Below are positions 9,368 to 17,821 of a stretch of DNA of 64,000 nucleotides, in pieces (within the stretch, counting starts at the first letter, position 1; every line of letters begins with the position of its first letter). Source of the stretch: CAYMOV01 sp964392085. Lineage in GTDB: Bacteria; Oederibacteriota; Muellerivitia; Muellerivitales; Muellerivitaceae. The translations under genes and the position numbers were made by a program. The DNA lies in assembly GCA_964392085.1 (NCBI GenBank), contig CAYMOV010000001.1:79768-143767 (forward strand), in the 5' to 3' direction. The notes under the pieces are model-generated. The model worked only from the letters and a program-made list of their open reading frames with translations. It searched no databases and was not told the DNA's origin.

Positions 9368-9446
9368 AAGACGGAAAGTACTTAAAACCAAGTTCTGGTC
9401 TTCCTTGTTGTCCCTGGGTTAAAAAATGTTTTAGGACGTCGTGACG

Positions 9447-10721
9447 ATGAACATCCTGGTGGTGGGGAGCGGGGGACGGGAACACGCCATCTGCCTGGCG
9501 CTGGCCAAGTCCCCCCGGAAACCTAAACTCTTCTGCGCCCCGGGCAACGCGGGGATCGAGGGGATCGCCGAGCTGGTCCCCATCGGCGCCGAGGACGTCC
9601 CGAAGCTCTTCGCCTGGGTCCGGGACCATCAACCCGACCTGGTGGTGGTGGGTCCCGAGGTTCCCCTCGCACTCGGCCTCACCGATGAGATGGAAGCCCT
9701 CGGCGTCCTGGTTTTCGGGCCCTCCAAAGCCGCGGCCCAGGTCGAGTCCAGCAAGGACTTCACCAAACAACTCCTGTTCGACAACCACATCCCGACCGCG
9801 CGATCCAAGACCTTCACCGACGAGTCCAAAGCCCTCGAATATTTGAAAACCCACGGGGCCCCGGTGGTGGTGAAGGCCGACGGCTTGGCCGCCGGGAAGG
9901 GCGTGACGGTCTGCCTTAAGTTGGAGGAAGCCCTCCAAGCCGTCCGAGAGGCCATGACCGGAAAGGTGTTCGGGGAGGCGGGAAACCGCGTGGTGATCGA
10001 GGACTTCCTCGAAGGTGAGGAGGCCTCCTTATTGGCGTTCGTGGACGGTCGGACTCTGGTGCCCATGGTGAGCGCCCAAGACCATAAACGCGCCTTGGAG
10101 GGCGACCTGGGGCCCAATACGGGGGGCATGGGGGCCTACTCGCCCGCCCCGGTGGTCACCCCGGCGATGGAACAGGTCATCCTCGACAAGATCCTCAAGC
10201 CCACCCTGGAAGGCCTCCGGAAGAAGGGGATCCCCTATAAGGGGGTTTTGTACGCCGGCCTCATGATCACGAAGGACGGCCCCCAGGTCATCGAATACAA
10301 CTGCCGGTTCGGCGACCCCGAGACCCAGGTGATCCTGCCGAGGCTCAAGACCGACCTCGTGGAGGTCTTCCTTGCCTGCGCCAAAGGAAAGTTGGCGGAC
10401 CTGAAAATCGAGTGGGATCCCCGGCCCTCGGCCACCGTGGTCATGGCCTCCCAGGGCTATCCCGGTTCCTATGTCAAGGGCAAGGTCCTCTCCGGCCTGG
10501 AGGCGGCCTCCCGGTTGGACGACACCTATGTCTACCACTCCGGGACCGTCCGGAAGGACGGTCAAACCGTCACATCGGGGGGACGGGTCTTGAGCGTGAC
10601 GGGGGTCGGGAAGGACATCCGGCAGGCCCTGGAACGGGCCTACGCGGGGGTCTCCCTGATTTCATTCGAGGGGTCCCATCACCGCCGGGATATCGGTTGG
10701 CGCGCCTTGGCCCGGGGCTGA
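9447..10721 (+). CDS. purD: Phosphoribosylamine--glycine ligase (GARS)
   Basis: PurD joins phosphoribosylamine and glycine with ATP to give GAR. The 424-residue ATP-grasp protein begins with N-I-L-V-V-G-S-G-G-R-E-H-A-I, has the ATP-grasp segment V-V-K-A-D-G-L-A-A-G-K-G-V, N-T-G-G-M-G-A-Y-S-P and the metal-binding E-Y-N-C-R-F-G-D-P-E-T-Q, and ends with the family R-R-D-I-G segment. A GTG at 9441, two codons upstream, is an alternative start. It follows purH after a 118-base gap holding the GCCGTT repeat. Confidence 0.95.
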   Translation: MNILVVGSGGREHAICLALAKSPRKPKLFCAPGNAGIEGIAELVPIGAEDVPKLFAWVRDHQPDLVVVGPEVPLALGLTDEMEALGVLVFGPSKAAAQVESSKDFTKQLLFDNHIPTARSKTFTDESKALEYLKTHGAPVVVKADGLAAGKGVTVCLKLEEALQAVREAMTGKVFGEAGNRVVIEDFLEGEEASLLAFVDGRTLVPMVSAQDHKRALEGDLGPNTGGMGAYSPAPVVTPAMEQVILDKILKPTLEGLRKKGIPYKGVLYAGLMITKDGPQVIEYNCRFGDPETQVILPRLKTDLVEVFLACAKGKLADLKIEWDPRPSATVVMASQGYPGSYVKGKVLSGLEAASRLDDTYVYHSGTVRKDGQTVTSGGRVLSVTGVGKDIRQALERAYAGVSLISFEGSHHRRDIGWRALARG

Positions 10722-10953
10722 AAAGAACCGCTTCCAAGTTTGGAACAAAACCCCGGTTGGATCGTCCATTCAGGTGGAAATCCGTGACGGAACCCCTTGG
10801 AATCCGCCGTTGAAATACCGAAAATAGGATAAAATCAGCTTCAGCGCGCCAAAAGACGAGTCTTCCCCCGGGCCTCCAGGGCCTTGGGACTGAATTGGAA
10901 GGGACCCGACCCAACGGGGAAGGCCCCTTTCGGAAACCATCGGCGGAAAAGCC

Positions 10954-11604
10954 ATGACCTTAGACACCCAAGCGTTCGCCAATACCCAGGCCCACCTGGA
11001 GGAGGTGGCGGCCACCCTGAAGCGCGGCGGCATCGCCATCCTTCCCACCGATACGGTGTATGACTTGGGCTGTTCCATCAAGCACCCCGAGACGATCCAG
11101 CGGATCTTCCGCATGAAGGAAAGGCCCACCGACCAGTCCCTCCCGATGCTGGTGTCCCGGCCCGAAGTGGCCATGGAAATCGCCGATTTCCGCGACCAGG
11201 ACCTGGACACCCTCAAGAAGATCTGGCCGGGCCCCTGGACCCTGATCACCAAATCCCGCGTGGCCCTCGCGCCCGGCCTCAAGAGCCCCTTGGACGGCAC
11301 GGTCGCCCTCCGTTGTCCCGACCATGGGTTGGCCCTCGAGATCCTCCGGAAGTCCGGGGATACCCTCGCGGTCTCAAGCGCCAATTTCTCGGGGTCCGTC
11401 AGCCCGATCCGTTTCGACGAGATCCCCGACGACCTCCTGGCGAAGGTGGACAACGCCATCGACGCGGGTCCCTGCCCCTTGGGCGGGGAGACCGCCATCG
11501 CGAGGATCGAAGGCAAAAGGGTCCGGATCATCCGGTCCGGCTGCGTCTCGAAGGAAGAAGTTGCCCGGGTCGAAGCCCTCTTGGTCCAGATGATCCAAGC
11601 CTGA
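10954..11604 (+). CDS. tsaC: L-threonylcarbamoyladenylate synthase (Sua5/YciO/YrdC family)
   Basis: The 216-residue protein has the YrdC fold signatures: I-A-I-L-P-T-D-T-V-Y-D-L near residue 30, the basic M-K-E-R-P segment, W-P-G-P-W-T-L-I and the S-S-A-N-F-S-G motif. TsaC makes threonylcarbamoyl-AMP from threonine, bicarbonate and ATP for t6A modification of ANN-decoding tRNAs. K-R-x-x at the usual K-R-P-x-x-x-P loop is replaced by K-E-R-P-T-D-Q-S-L-P, nearer to the YciO branch, so the precise substrate is slightly less certain. The ATG is in an open 232-base gap after purD. Confidence 0.85.
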   Translation: MTLDTQAFANTQAHLEEVAATLKRGGIAILPTDTVYDLGCSIKHPETIQRIFRMKERPTDQSLPMLVSRPEVAMEIADFRDQDLDTLKKIWPGPWTLITKSRVALAPGLKSPLDGTVALRCPDHGLALEILRKSGDTLAVSSANFSGSVSPIRFDEIPDDLLAKVDNAIDAGPCPLGGETAIARIEGKRVRIIRSGCVSKEEVARVEALLVQMIQA

Positions 11605-11682
11605 CAGGGACGGCCCAAGGCCGGATCGCCTGTTCCCGTCCCGAAGGGGACGGACCGCGCTAAGTTCCATCCGGAGGTTTGA

Positions 11683-12135
11683 TTGGGGAAGAAGGTCGTT
11701 TTCGTCTGCACGGGCAACACCTGCAGGAGCCCCATGGCGGCCGCTCTCCTTCAAAACGCCGCGGCGAAGGCCGGCTCGGACCTGCAAGTCCAATCCGCGG
11801 GGTTGGCGGCCTTTCCCGGGGTGCCTTACAGCCCGGAGGCCGTCGAGGCCCTGAAGGAACGGGGGATCGACCTGTCCGGCGGGACCAGCCAGCCCCTTTC
11901 CAAAACCCTCGTGATGGAATCGGACCTGCTGCTGACCATGACCGCCCAACACCGGGACGCCATCCTCCGCAAGATCCCGGCCTTGGAAGGCAAGGTGTTC
12001 CAGGTCGGCGATTACGCCGGGTCCAACCCGGGGGACATCGAGGATCCCGTGGGACAGACCTTGGAGGCCTATCGTCAGGTGCGGGACCGCCTGGAGGCCT
12101 TGATGGAAGCCGTGATCGCCCGATTGAAAGCCTGA
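11683..12135 (+). CDS. Low-molecular-weight protein tyrosine phosphatase family
   Basis: The 150-residue protein starts at a TTG (11683) with an GGAGG site upstream. The P-loop C-x5-R is at residues 9-15 (CTGNTCR) followed by S-P-M-A-A, and the general-acid aspartate lies in E-D-P-V-G near 125. This family removes phosphate from tyrosine or arginine residues; neighbours tsaC-like and rpiB form a common trio in other bacteria, where the phosphatase is often a protein-arginine phosphatase (YwlE type). I cannot separate the two from sequence alone. Confidence 0.88.
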   Translation: MGKKVVFVCTGNTCRSPMAAALLQNAAAKAGSDLQVQSAGLAAFPGVPYSPEAVEALKERGIDLSGGTSQPLSKTLVMESDLLLTMTAQHRDAILRKIPALEGKVFQVGDYAGSNPGDIEDPVGQTLEAYRQVRDRLEALMEAVIARLKA

Positions 12136-12168
12136 ATCGCGTAAATCCAACCCGAAGGACTTGAAAAG

Positions 12169-12621
12169 ATGAAAATCGCCGTTGGATCCGATCACGCGGC
12201 CTTCGGGCTCAAGCAGAAGATCGTGGACCGGTTGAAAAACCAGGGATACCAGGTCGAGGACTTCGGCACCCATACGGCTGAATCCTGCGATTATCCCCCG
12301 ATCGCCGCGGCCGTCGGCCGGGCGGTGGCCGGTCACCAAGCGGACCGTGGAGTCCTCCTTTGCGGCACCGGCATCGGCATGTCCATCGCGGCCAACAAAA
12401 TCCCCGGTGTCCGTGCGGCCCTGGTCTACAGCGTGAGGACCGCCGAGGGCACCCGGGACCATAACGACACGAACGTCCTGGTGCTGGCCGGACGGGAGTT
12501 CCCGGATGATGAAAACCTGAAGATGCTGGACGCTTGGATGAAGACGCCCTTTTCGGGCGATGAACGGCATCTCCGGAGGCTGGCGCAGATCACGGCCCTG
12601 GAGACGGGAGGCGCCTCATGA
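12169..12621 (+). CDS. rpiB: Ribose 5-phosphate isomerase B
   Basis: RpiB interconverts ribose 5-phosphate and ribulose 5-phosphate. The 150-residue product begins M-K-I-A-V-G-S-D-H-A-A-F, contains the active-site loop G-V-L-L-C-G-T-G-I-G-M-S-I-A-A-N-K with the catalytic cysteine, and the phosphate-binding H-N-D-T-N-V-L segment. Length and motifs agree with the family. The tsaC-phosphatase-rpiB order recurs in many bacteria. Confidence 0.95.
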   Translation: MKIAVGSDHAAFGLKQKIVDRLKNQGYQVEDFGTHTAESCDYPPIAAAVGRAVAGHQADRGVLLCGTGIGMSIAANKIPGVRAALVYSVRTAEGTRDHNDTNVLVLAGREFPDDENLKMLDAWMKTPFSGDERHLRRLAQITALETGGAS

Positions 12622-13019
12622 AAATCCGATCCGCGATCGCCTGGGTGGCCGTGACGGCCGTCCTGTTCGGTTGTTCCTTGTCCCCCCAACAAAAGGAAGC
12701 CCGCGCCAAAACCCTCAAACTGGCCATGGACCAGTTCATCGGTGGGGTCGTGGCGGGTAATTTCGCTTCGGCCTACCACCAAACCACGGGTTTCGATAAC
12801 GCCACCGCCTTCACGGCCCATTTGAAGCAACCATGGGATGAACGGACGACATTGGCCACGGGAACCGTCTCCTCCATGGCTTGGGCCGGGGACGACGCGG
12901 CCCGGGTGAAGGTGATCTGGACCTTCGTGTCGGGAGCCCAACAAAGCCATTCCGCCGAGACCATGATTTGGGTTTGGAAGGGCGGGAAGTGGCTTTATAA
13001 GGGCCGATCGCTTCAATAA
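12618..13019 (+). CDS. Hypothetical lipoprotein
   Basis: A 133-residue protein starting at an ATG that overlaps the rpiB stop (ATGA). Residues 1-19 form a lipoprotein signal with a basic start, a hydrophobic core and lipobox V-L-F-G-C. The mature part is about 114 residues with a W-V-W-K-G-G-K-W-L-Y segment near the end, as in small NTF2-like or DUF4878-type lipoproteins; I infer that fold only loosely. Function unknown. Confidence 0.7.
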   Translation: MKIRSAIAWVAVTAVLFGCSLSPQQKEARAKTLKLAMDQFIGGVVAGNFASAYHQTTGFDNATAFTAHLKQPWDERTTLATGTVSSMAWAGDDAARVKVIWTFVSGAQQSHSAETMIWVWKGGKWLYKGRSLQ

Positions 13020-13026
13020 AATCCGG

Positions 13027-13156
13027 AATCACAGACCCTCACAGATGCACAATGATCCAACGGATTGATTTTCCTAAATTGGTTTTATCCATATGAACCT
13101 GTCCCGCCTTTATTCCATGATAGGGAGCGCGGGATGGGTGCATCTGTGGTTTCAAT
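13027..13156. repeat. Composite intergenic repeat with CACAGATGCA ends and an inner GTCCCGCC hairpin
   Basis: Outer words near 13040 (TCACAGATGCAC) and near 13139 (GTGCATCTGTGG) are inverted. Inside, 13101-13134 forms a hairpin with GTCCCGCC and GCGCGGGA arms around TTTATTCCATGATAGGGA. The inner hairpin has close relatives at 16203-16237 (opposite orientation) and 54515-54548, each again inside a CACAG-type repeat. Confidence 0.75.
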
Positions 13157-13182
13157 CGCCGAGGGCGCTGTTTCCCCAAATA

Positions 13183-13217
13183 AAAAAGCCCCCCACGTTT
13201 CCGTGAGGGGCTTTTTG
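13183..13217 (-). terminator. Intrinsic terminator of rpmB
   Basis: A GC-rich hairpin with AAAAAGCCCC and GGGGCTTTTT arms around CCACGTTTCCGTGA ends in a T run on either strand. It lies ten bases beyond the rpmB stop in the reverse direction and may serve both strands, since the forward lipoprotein gene also ends upstream. Confidence 0.88.
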
Positions 13218-13227
13218 TTTAAACCGA

Positions 13228-13500
13228 TTATGCCGTGGCGGCGGCGGCGGCCGGCTTGGTCTTCTTGACCGACATGCGCTTGGTGACCTTGCCGGAGCGC
13301 AGGCAACGGGTGCAGACCAACAAGCGGACCGGTTTGCCGTCCACCATGGCCTTGATGGGCCGAAGGTTGGCCATCTGGCGGCGGTGGTTGATGCCGGTGG
13401 TGTGGAGACCGATCCCGCCCTGTTTCTTCGGTTTCCCGTGGCGGATGATCCTGCGGGCCATGATGGGCCCCTTGGCACAGACGTCGCAGACTTGAGCCAT
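13228..13500 (-). CDS. rpmB: 50S ribosomal protein L28
   Basis: The 90-residue protein starts M-A-Q-V-C-D-V-C-A-K-G-P and carries two CxxC pairs (CDVC near 5-8 and CTRC near 64-67), the zinc-binding form of L28. The middle H-T-T-G-I-N-H-R-R-Q-M-A-N-L is typical. Its tail is rich in lysine and ends in an alanine run. The ATG at 13500 (reverse strand) has an AGGAG eight bases upstream; the open frame continues to 13821 but the extra part has no L28 character. It is divergent from recG, a neighbour in many genomes. Confidence 0.95.
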   Translation of the reverse strand: MAQVCDVCAKGPIMARRIIRHGKPKKQGGIGLHTTGINHRRQMANLRPIKAMVDGKPVRLLVCTRCLRSGKVTKRMSVKKTKPAAAAATA

Positions 13501-13560
13501 GACGAAACTCCTCTTGCGTTGACCGAGCCTAGGCTCGGAAGGCGGAATTATAGGCCCTAC

Positions 13561-13588
13561 GGCCCAAAAAACAAATGTTTTTTGGGCC
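13561..13588. other. Perfect 12-bp hairpin in the rpmB/recG divergent gap
   Basis: GGCCCAAAAAAC (13561-13572) and GTTTTTTGGGCC (13577-13588) pair perfectly around AAAT. It is 61-88 bases upstream of the rpmB start in the reverse direction, so it could lie in the rpmB leader. No T tract follows on either strand beyond the stem itself. Whether it is a control element or an accident of sequence is unknown. Confidence 0.5.
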
Positions 13589-13747
13589 CTGGACCCGGCC
13601 CCCGGGGGCTTCCAGCTCGGCTTCGGGGGTAAAGTCGGCAAGGGACGGGCTTTTGGGCCATCCCAAGGCCGCCATAAGTCCTCGGCCTTGTCCACCGCCT
13701 GGTCCCGACTGAAGCCTAACCCAAGAAGGCTGTTAAAATAGGCGCCC

Positions 13748-16126
13748 ATGTCCACCCTACCCGATCCCCTGAAAACCCTCATAGGCCCCTTCAAAGCCGA
13801 GACCCAGAGGGGTTTCGACAACCGATCGGTCTCCGGGGGTCTCGACCGCTACGTCCTCCAACAATTGGACTTGGTCCTTTCACGATTAAAGGCCGACAAG
13901 GGGTCTGCCTTCGAGTACCGGAATTTCCTCAACCAGCTCCGGGTGGACTTCGGCCAATACCTGACCCTCGTTCCCGACGGCCGCAGGGTCCTGATTGAAA
14001 AGGCCCATACCGGTCTCCACTTTTGGGCCGTGCAAAACATCCCCTCGACCTCCCCCGAACCGACAAACGCCCCCGACCGGCGCGCCGCCCTGGATTTCGT
14101 GCCTAGGTCCAAGCAAGCCGCCTTCCGCAGGTTGGGGATATCGACCCTCGACGAGCTCCTTCGCTATACCCCGAAATGGGTCGTGGACAAGACCCTGATT
14201 TCCCCCTTGGCCCAGATCCCCGTGGGTACGGACCCGCCATTCCTCCTCGCCCGGATCAACGGCGTCTCGGTCAACCAACACGGCCCCCGGTCGTCCCTCA
14301 AGGTCATCCTGCAGGATGCGAGCGGTCACCTGACCTGGACCTGGTTCAACCGTCCCTTCCTCAAGCGAGAAATGTTGGTGGGACGTTGGGTGTTGCTTCA
14401 CGACCGGCCGGACGGGTCCCGGTTCGGCCAATCCCTTATCGGTAAGAACGGGTCCCATGAGTTTTTACAGGACGGGGACATCGAAAAACTCCAGGCCGGG
14501 CATCCCCTGGTCCTTTATCCCACCACCCCCACCCTCACCCAGGATTTTTGGCGGGTCACCCTCGCCCAGGCCCTGGAGGCGGGTGGCGGTGCCCAGGGCG
14601 ATTTCCGGCCCCCCCAAGTCGGGATCCCCACCCAGGGGGAGGCTCTCGAGAAGATCCACCGGCCCGCCACCCTGGACGAATACGAGAAAGCCCGCCAACG
14701 ACTGGCCCTGGATGACCTTTTCATCCTCCAGCTTTTCCTCCTCCTCAAGCGGCGGGCCCTGGAAAAAACCGCCAAGGGCCGGGAGTACGCCTTCGAGGGG
14801 GACCGCATCCTCAAGTTCCGCAAGGCCATCCCCTACAGCCTGACCACCGCCCAGCGGCGGGTGATCCAGGAGATCCGGAAGGACCTCGGGAAGACCCATC
14901 CCATGAACCGGCTCCTCCAGGGCGACGTGGGAAGCGGCAAGACCGTGGTGGCGGCCATCGCCATGCTTTACGCGGCGGACTCGGGCGTCCAAAGCGCCCT
15001 CATGGCCCCCACCGAAATATTGGCCCAACAGCATTACGACACCCTGGTGAAGTTGGTGGGGCCCGTGGGCCTGCGGGTCACCCTGATCGGCGGCGGCCAA
15101 AAGGCCGCGGAGCGGCGCAAGGCCCTGGCGGAATTGTCCTCGGGTCAAGTGGACGTCGCGGTTGGGACCCACGCCCTGATCGAGGACGCCGTGAAGTTCC
15201 ACCGCCTGGGACTGGTGGTACTGGATGAGCGCCACAAGTTCGGGGTGCTCCAGCGGGCGGCCCTGGAACAAAAGGGCAACCATCCGGACGCACTCATGAT
15301 GACCGCCACGCCGTTCCCCCGGGCCTTGGTCCTGACCGAATACGGCGACACGGACCTCTCGATCCTGGATGAGAAGCCCAAGGGGAGAAAGCCCATCACC
15401 ACGGTCTGGCGGAGCGAAGCTAAGAAGGAAGAGGCTTATGCCTTCGTCCGGGAGCGGGTCCTTAAGGGCGAACAGGCCTTTTTGGTCTACCCGGCCGTGG
15501 AGGAATCCAAGACTTTCCTCAAGTCCGCCGTGCAGATGCACCGGCTGTTCCAGGCCCAGGTCTTCCACGGGTTCCGGGTGGGGCTCCTGCACGGGCGCAT
15601 GAAGAAGGACGAGAAGAACGCCGTCATGGACGCCTTCCGGAGGAAGGACATCCAGATCCTGGTCTCCACCACGGTGGTGGAGGTCGGGGTGGACATCCCC
15701 AACGCCACGGTCATGGTGGTGGAGCACGCCGAACGGTTCGGACTGGCCCAACTGCACCAATTGCGGGGCCGGGTGGGTCGCGGCGAGGCGGGATCCTTCT
15801 GCTTCCTCCTCACCTCGGACCGCCTGACCGGGGAGGGGGTGTCGCGGATCAAGACCATGACCGCCACCGATGACGGGTTCAAGTTGGCGGAGATGGACCT
15901 GAAACTCCGTGGGCCCGGGGACCTTTTCGGCACCGCCCAAGCGGGGAAGCGGGAGGGTGGGATCGTGGACCTCAAGCGCGACGGGGAGCTGGTGGAGAAG
16001 GCGAGGCAGGAGGCCGCGGGGCTGGTCGGGGACGACCCCGACCTTCGGAAGCCCGGCAACCAGGCGGTCCGCCAGGCCTTCCTCCGCCGCTACCACGGCG
16101 AACTCGACCTGGTTTCGATTTCGTGA
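13748..16126 (+). CDS. recG: ATP-dependent DNA helicase RecG
   Basis: RecG reverses stalled forks and branch-migrates Holliday junctions. The 792-residue protein has an N-terminal extension, the wedge region (about 135-260: SKQAAFRRLGISTLDELL and an OB-like part), Walker A G-D-V-G-S-G-K-T at 392-399, motif II, and the C-terminal helicase domain with H-G-R-M, T-T-V-V-E-V-G-V-D-I-P-N-A and Q-L-H-Q-L-R-G-R-V-G-R-G. Motif II reads D-E-R-H-K-F-G at 493-499, where the family usually has D-E-Q-H-R-F-G. The start ATG at 13748 is divergent from rpmB. Confidence 0.95.
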   Translation: MSTLPDPLKTLIGPFKAETQRGFDNRSVSGGLDRYVLQQLDLVLSRLKADKGSAFEYRNFLNQLRVDFGQYLTLVPDGRRVLIEKAHTGLHFWAVQNIPSTSPEPTNAPDRRAALDFVPRSKQAAFRRLGISTLDELLRYTPKWVVDKTLISPLAQIPVGTDPPFLLARINGVSVNQHGPRSSLKVILQDASGHLTWTWFNRPFLKREMLVGRWVLLHDRPDGSRFGQSLIGKNGSHEFLQDGDIEKLQAGHPLVLYPTTPTLTQDFWRVTLAQALEAGGGAQGDFRPPQVGIPTQGEALEKIHRPATLDEYEKARQRLALDDLFILQLFLLLKRRALEKTAKGREYAFEGDRILKFRKAIPYSLTTAQRRVIQEIRKDLGKTHPMNRLLQGDVGSGKTVVAAIAMLYAADSGVQSALMAPTEILAQQHYDTLVKLVGPVGLRVTLIGGGQKAAERRKALAELSSGQVDVAVGTHALIEDAVKFHRLGLVVLDERHKFGVLQRAALEQKGNHPDALMMTATPFPRALVLTEYGDTDLSILDEKPKGRKPITTVWRSEAKKEEAYAFVRERVLKGEQAFLVYPAVEESKTFLKSAVQMHRLFQAQVFHGFRVGLLHGRMKKDEKNAVMDAFRRKDIQILVSTTVVEVGVDIPNATVMVVEHAERFGLAQLHQLRGRVGRGEAGSFCFLLTSDRLTGEGVSRIKTMTATDDGFKLAEMDLKLRGPGDLFGTAQAGKREGGIVDLKRDGELVEKARQEAAGLVGDDPDLRKPGNQAVRQAFLRRYHGELDLVSIS

Positions 16127-16138
16127 CGAACACATCAA

Positions 16139-16325
16139 AAACGATTGAAACCACGGATGCACACAACCCGCGCTCAAATAAAGGTTCAATGAACGCATGA
16201 TCGTCCCGATCTCCATATCACGGAATAAGGGCGGGACAAATTCACACAGATACTGATTTTGGAATGGAACTTATTTCTATTTTGTTTAAATAGTCTGATC
16301 TGAGTGCATCTGTGTGGATTTGTGG
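16139..16325. repeat. Composite intergenic repeat (CACGGATGCACAC / GTGCATCTGTGTGG) with inner hairpin
   Basis: In the 253-base gap between recG and rsmD, AACCACGGATGCACAC near 16150 and GTGCATCTGTGTGG near 16302 are imperfect inverted copies. Inside, 16203-16237 is the reverse-orientation copy of the GTCCCGCC...GGCGGGAC hairpin seen at 13101 and 54515. No gene is visible in this stretch. Confidence 0.72.
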
Positions 16326-16379
16326 CTGATTGGGTTTAGGTTCTTGTCTTTGGCCGCTCCCAACCGATAAAATCAACCT

Positions 16380-16943
16380 ATGAGAATCATCGCGGGAAAG
16401 TACAAGAGCCGGGCGGTCAAGCCGCCCAAGAGCGGCGGGGTCCGTCCCACCTCCGACAAGGTGAAAGGGGCCCTCTTCAACATCCTGGAGCCCTGGACCG
16501 ATACCCATGTCCTCGACCTCTACTCGGGGACAGGCAACCTGGGCATCGAGGCCCTCAGCCGGGGCGCCGTCGAGGTGTACTTCGTCGACCACGAGCCCCT
16601 GAACCTCAAACTTATCCGCGAGAACCTGGCCGAGTTGGGTCTCAAGGAAGGCCTTGGACCGCCGCACCTCAAGCTCCTACTCCAGGAAGTCGCCCAGGCT
16701 TTTTACCAGCTCCATAAGGACGCCAAGACCTTCGATGTCATCCTGGCGGACCCGCCCTATGAGCCAGGAGCCGCCAAGATCGTCCAGAACCTCTTGAAAC
16801 AATATCCGATCCTCAAGCCGGGTGGGTTTTTGGCGATCGAGCACGGGGAAAAAGACCCGGACCTGGAAGCGGAATTCACGATGGAACTGGTCCGCCAACG
16901 CAAATACGGCGAGACCCTGCTGACGTTGTTTAAGGCCCCCTGA
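16380..16943 (+). CDS. rsmD: 16S rRNA (guanine966-N2)-methyltransferase
   Basis: RsmD methylates G966 of 16S rRNA with SAM. The 187-residue protein starts M-R-I-I-A-G-K-Y-K-S-R and shows R-P-T-S-D-K-V-K-G-A-L-F-N, the SAM loop L-D-L-Y-S-G-T-G-N-L-G-I-E-A and the catalytic D-P-P-Y. Its place between recG and coaD is a conserved order. Confidence 0.94.
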   Translation: MRIIAGKYKSRAVKPPKSGGVRPTSDKVKGALFNILEPWTDTHVLDLYSGTGNLGIEALSRGAVEVYFVDHEPLNLKLIRENLAELGLKEGLGPPHLKLLLQEVAQAFYQLHKDAKTFDVILADPPYEPGAAKIVQNLLKQYPILKPGGFLAIEHGEKDPDLEAEFTMELVRQRKYGETLLTLFKAP

Positions 16944-17091
16944 GGTTGTAGGATACGCGCTTGGGTCGGCGATGGGGACAACGCCGGTGGGCGATCCGGT
17001 ATCGGCCAGAAGCCTTTTCAGAATCCTTTCCCCATGCCCCCCATGTCCTCCGTGGTTAAATTGTTTTGGAAGCGTCCAAAGGAGACTCGAC

Positions 17092-17601
17092 TTGCCCAAG
17101 ATTATCGGACTCTACCCCGGCTCCTTCGACCCCTTCACCAATGGGCACCTGGACATCGCGAAACGCGCCTTGAAAATGTGCGACCACCTGTATGTCGCGG
17201 TGGTGGGGAACCCCAACAAGAACTCGACCTTCACTTCCGAGGAGCGCGTAAAGCTCTGCGAGTCCTCCACCCATGGATTGGGTAAGAAGGTGAGGGTGGT
17301 CTCGTTCAACGGGCTTTTGGTGGACTACGCCCGGGAGATCAAGGCCAACATCATCTTCCGGGGCCTCCGGGCCGTGGCGGACTTCGAGTATGAGTTCCAG
17401 ATGGCCCTCATCAACCGGTCACTTCACAAGCAGATTGAAATCTGTTTCCTGGTCCCCAACGAAAAGTTCATTTTCCTGTCCTCCAGCGCCGTGAAGGAAG
17501 CCGCCAAGCTGGGCGGCGACATCCGGGGCTTCGTGCCGCCGGCCGTGGCCAAGGCCCTTCGGGTCCGGTACGCCCAGTCTCCCAACCCGTCCTCCCGATA
17601 A
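17092..17601 (+). CDS. coaD: Phosphopantetheine adenylyltransferase
   Basis: CoaD makes dephospho-CoA from 4'-phosphopantetheine and ATP. From the TTG at 17092 the product is 169 residues with I-G-L-Y-P-G-S-F-D-P-F-T-N-G-H (the HxGH-type nucleotide loop is T-N-G-H), R-G-L-R-A-V-A-D-F-E-Y-E and the S-S-S-A-V-K-E segment. The frame is open to 16972, but the extra 40 residues have no family similarity and a GGAGA site lies seven bases before the TTG. The gap upstream carries a CCTCCGTGG repeat word. Confidence 0.95.
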   Translation: MPKIIGLYPGSFDPFTNGHLDIAKRALKMCDHLYVAVVGNPNKNSTFTSEERVKLCESSTHGLGKKVRVVSFNGLLVDYAREIKANIIFRGLRAVADFEYEFQMALINRSLHKQIEICFLVPNEKFIFLSSSAVKEAAKLGGDIRGFVPPAVAKALRVRYAQSPNPSSR

Positions 17602-17741
17602 ACCGGGGCTCCGTCCCGCCGATTCCTTTCTTGGCATCCCGTTTGGGGTGCTCCTTTGAAGTCCAGGCCCGATCCAAACCCCCCGCGGGGCCTCTCCCCC
17701 CGAAACAGCCCCTTTTGGAAGGTTTTTTGCCCGGGGATTTC

Positions 17742-17770
17742 TTGACACCGGAAAATCAGGACCCTAAAAT
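17742..17770 (+). promoter_or_regulatory. Sigma-70 promoter for the yceD-rpmF-fab operon
   Basis: TTGACA at 17742-17747, a 17-base spacer and TAAAAT at 17765-17770 form a near-perfect housekeeping promoter, 51 bases before the yceD start. It is the best promoter in the window by consensus. Confidence 0.88.
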
Positions 17771-17821
17771 CCCCTCGCTTTCAAGGAATTCTCGGGCTTT
17801 CGCCTTGTTGGAGGAACGCGC

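Noticed and set aside
13228..13821. A 197-residue reading of the rpmB frame
   Set aside because: Only the last 90 residues are L28, with a proper AGGAG site at their start; the upstream part is low-complexity leader sequence.
16972..17091. Forty-residue N-terminal extension of CoaD from ATG 16972
   Set aside because: The extension contains repeat-derived C-P-P-C-P-P-W and has no family counterpart; the TTG at 17092 has a good ribosome site.
16677..17099. Reverse-strand frame with N-H-G-G-H-G-G-H-G-E
   Set aside because: The motif comes from the CCTCCGTGG-type DNA repeat near 17040 read as protein; most of the frame overlaps rsmD.
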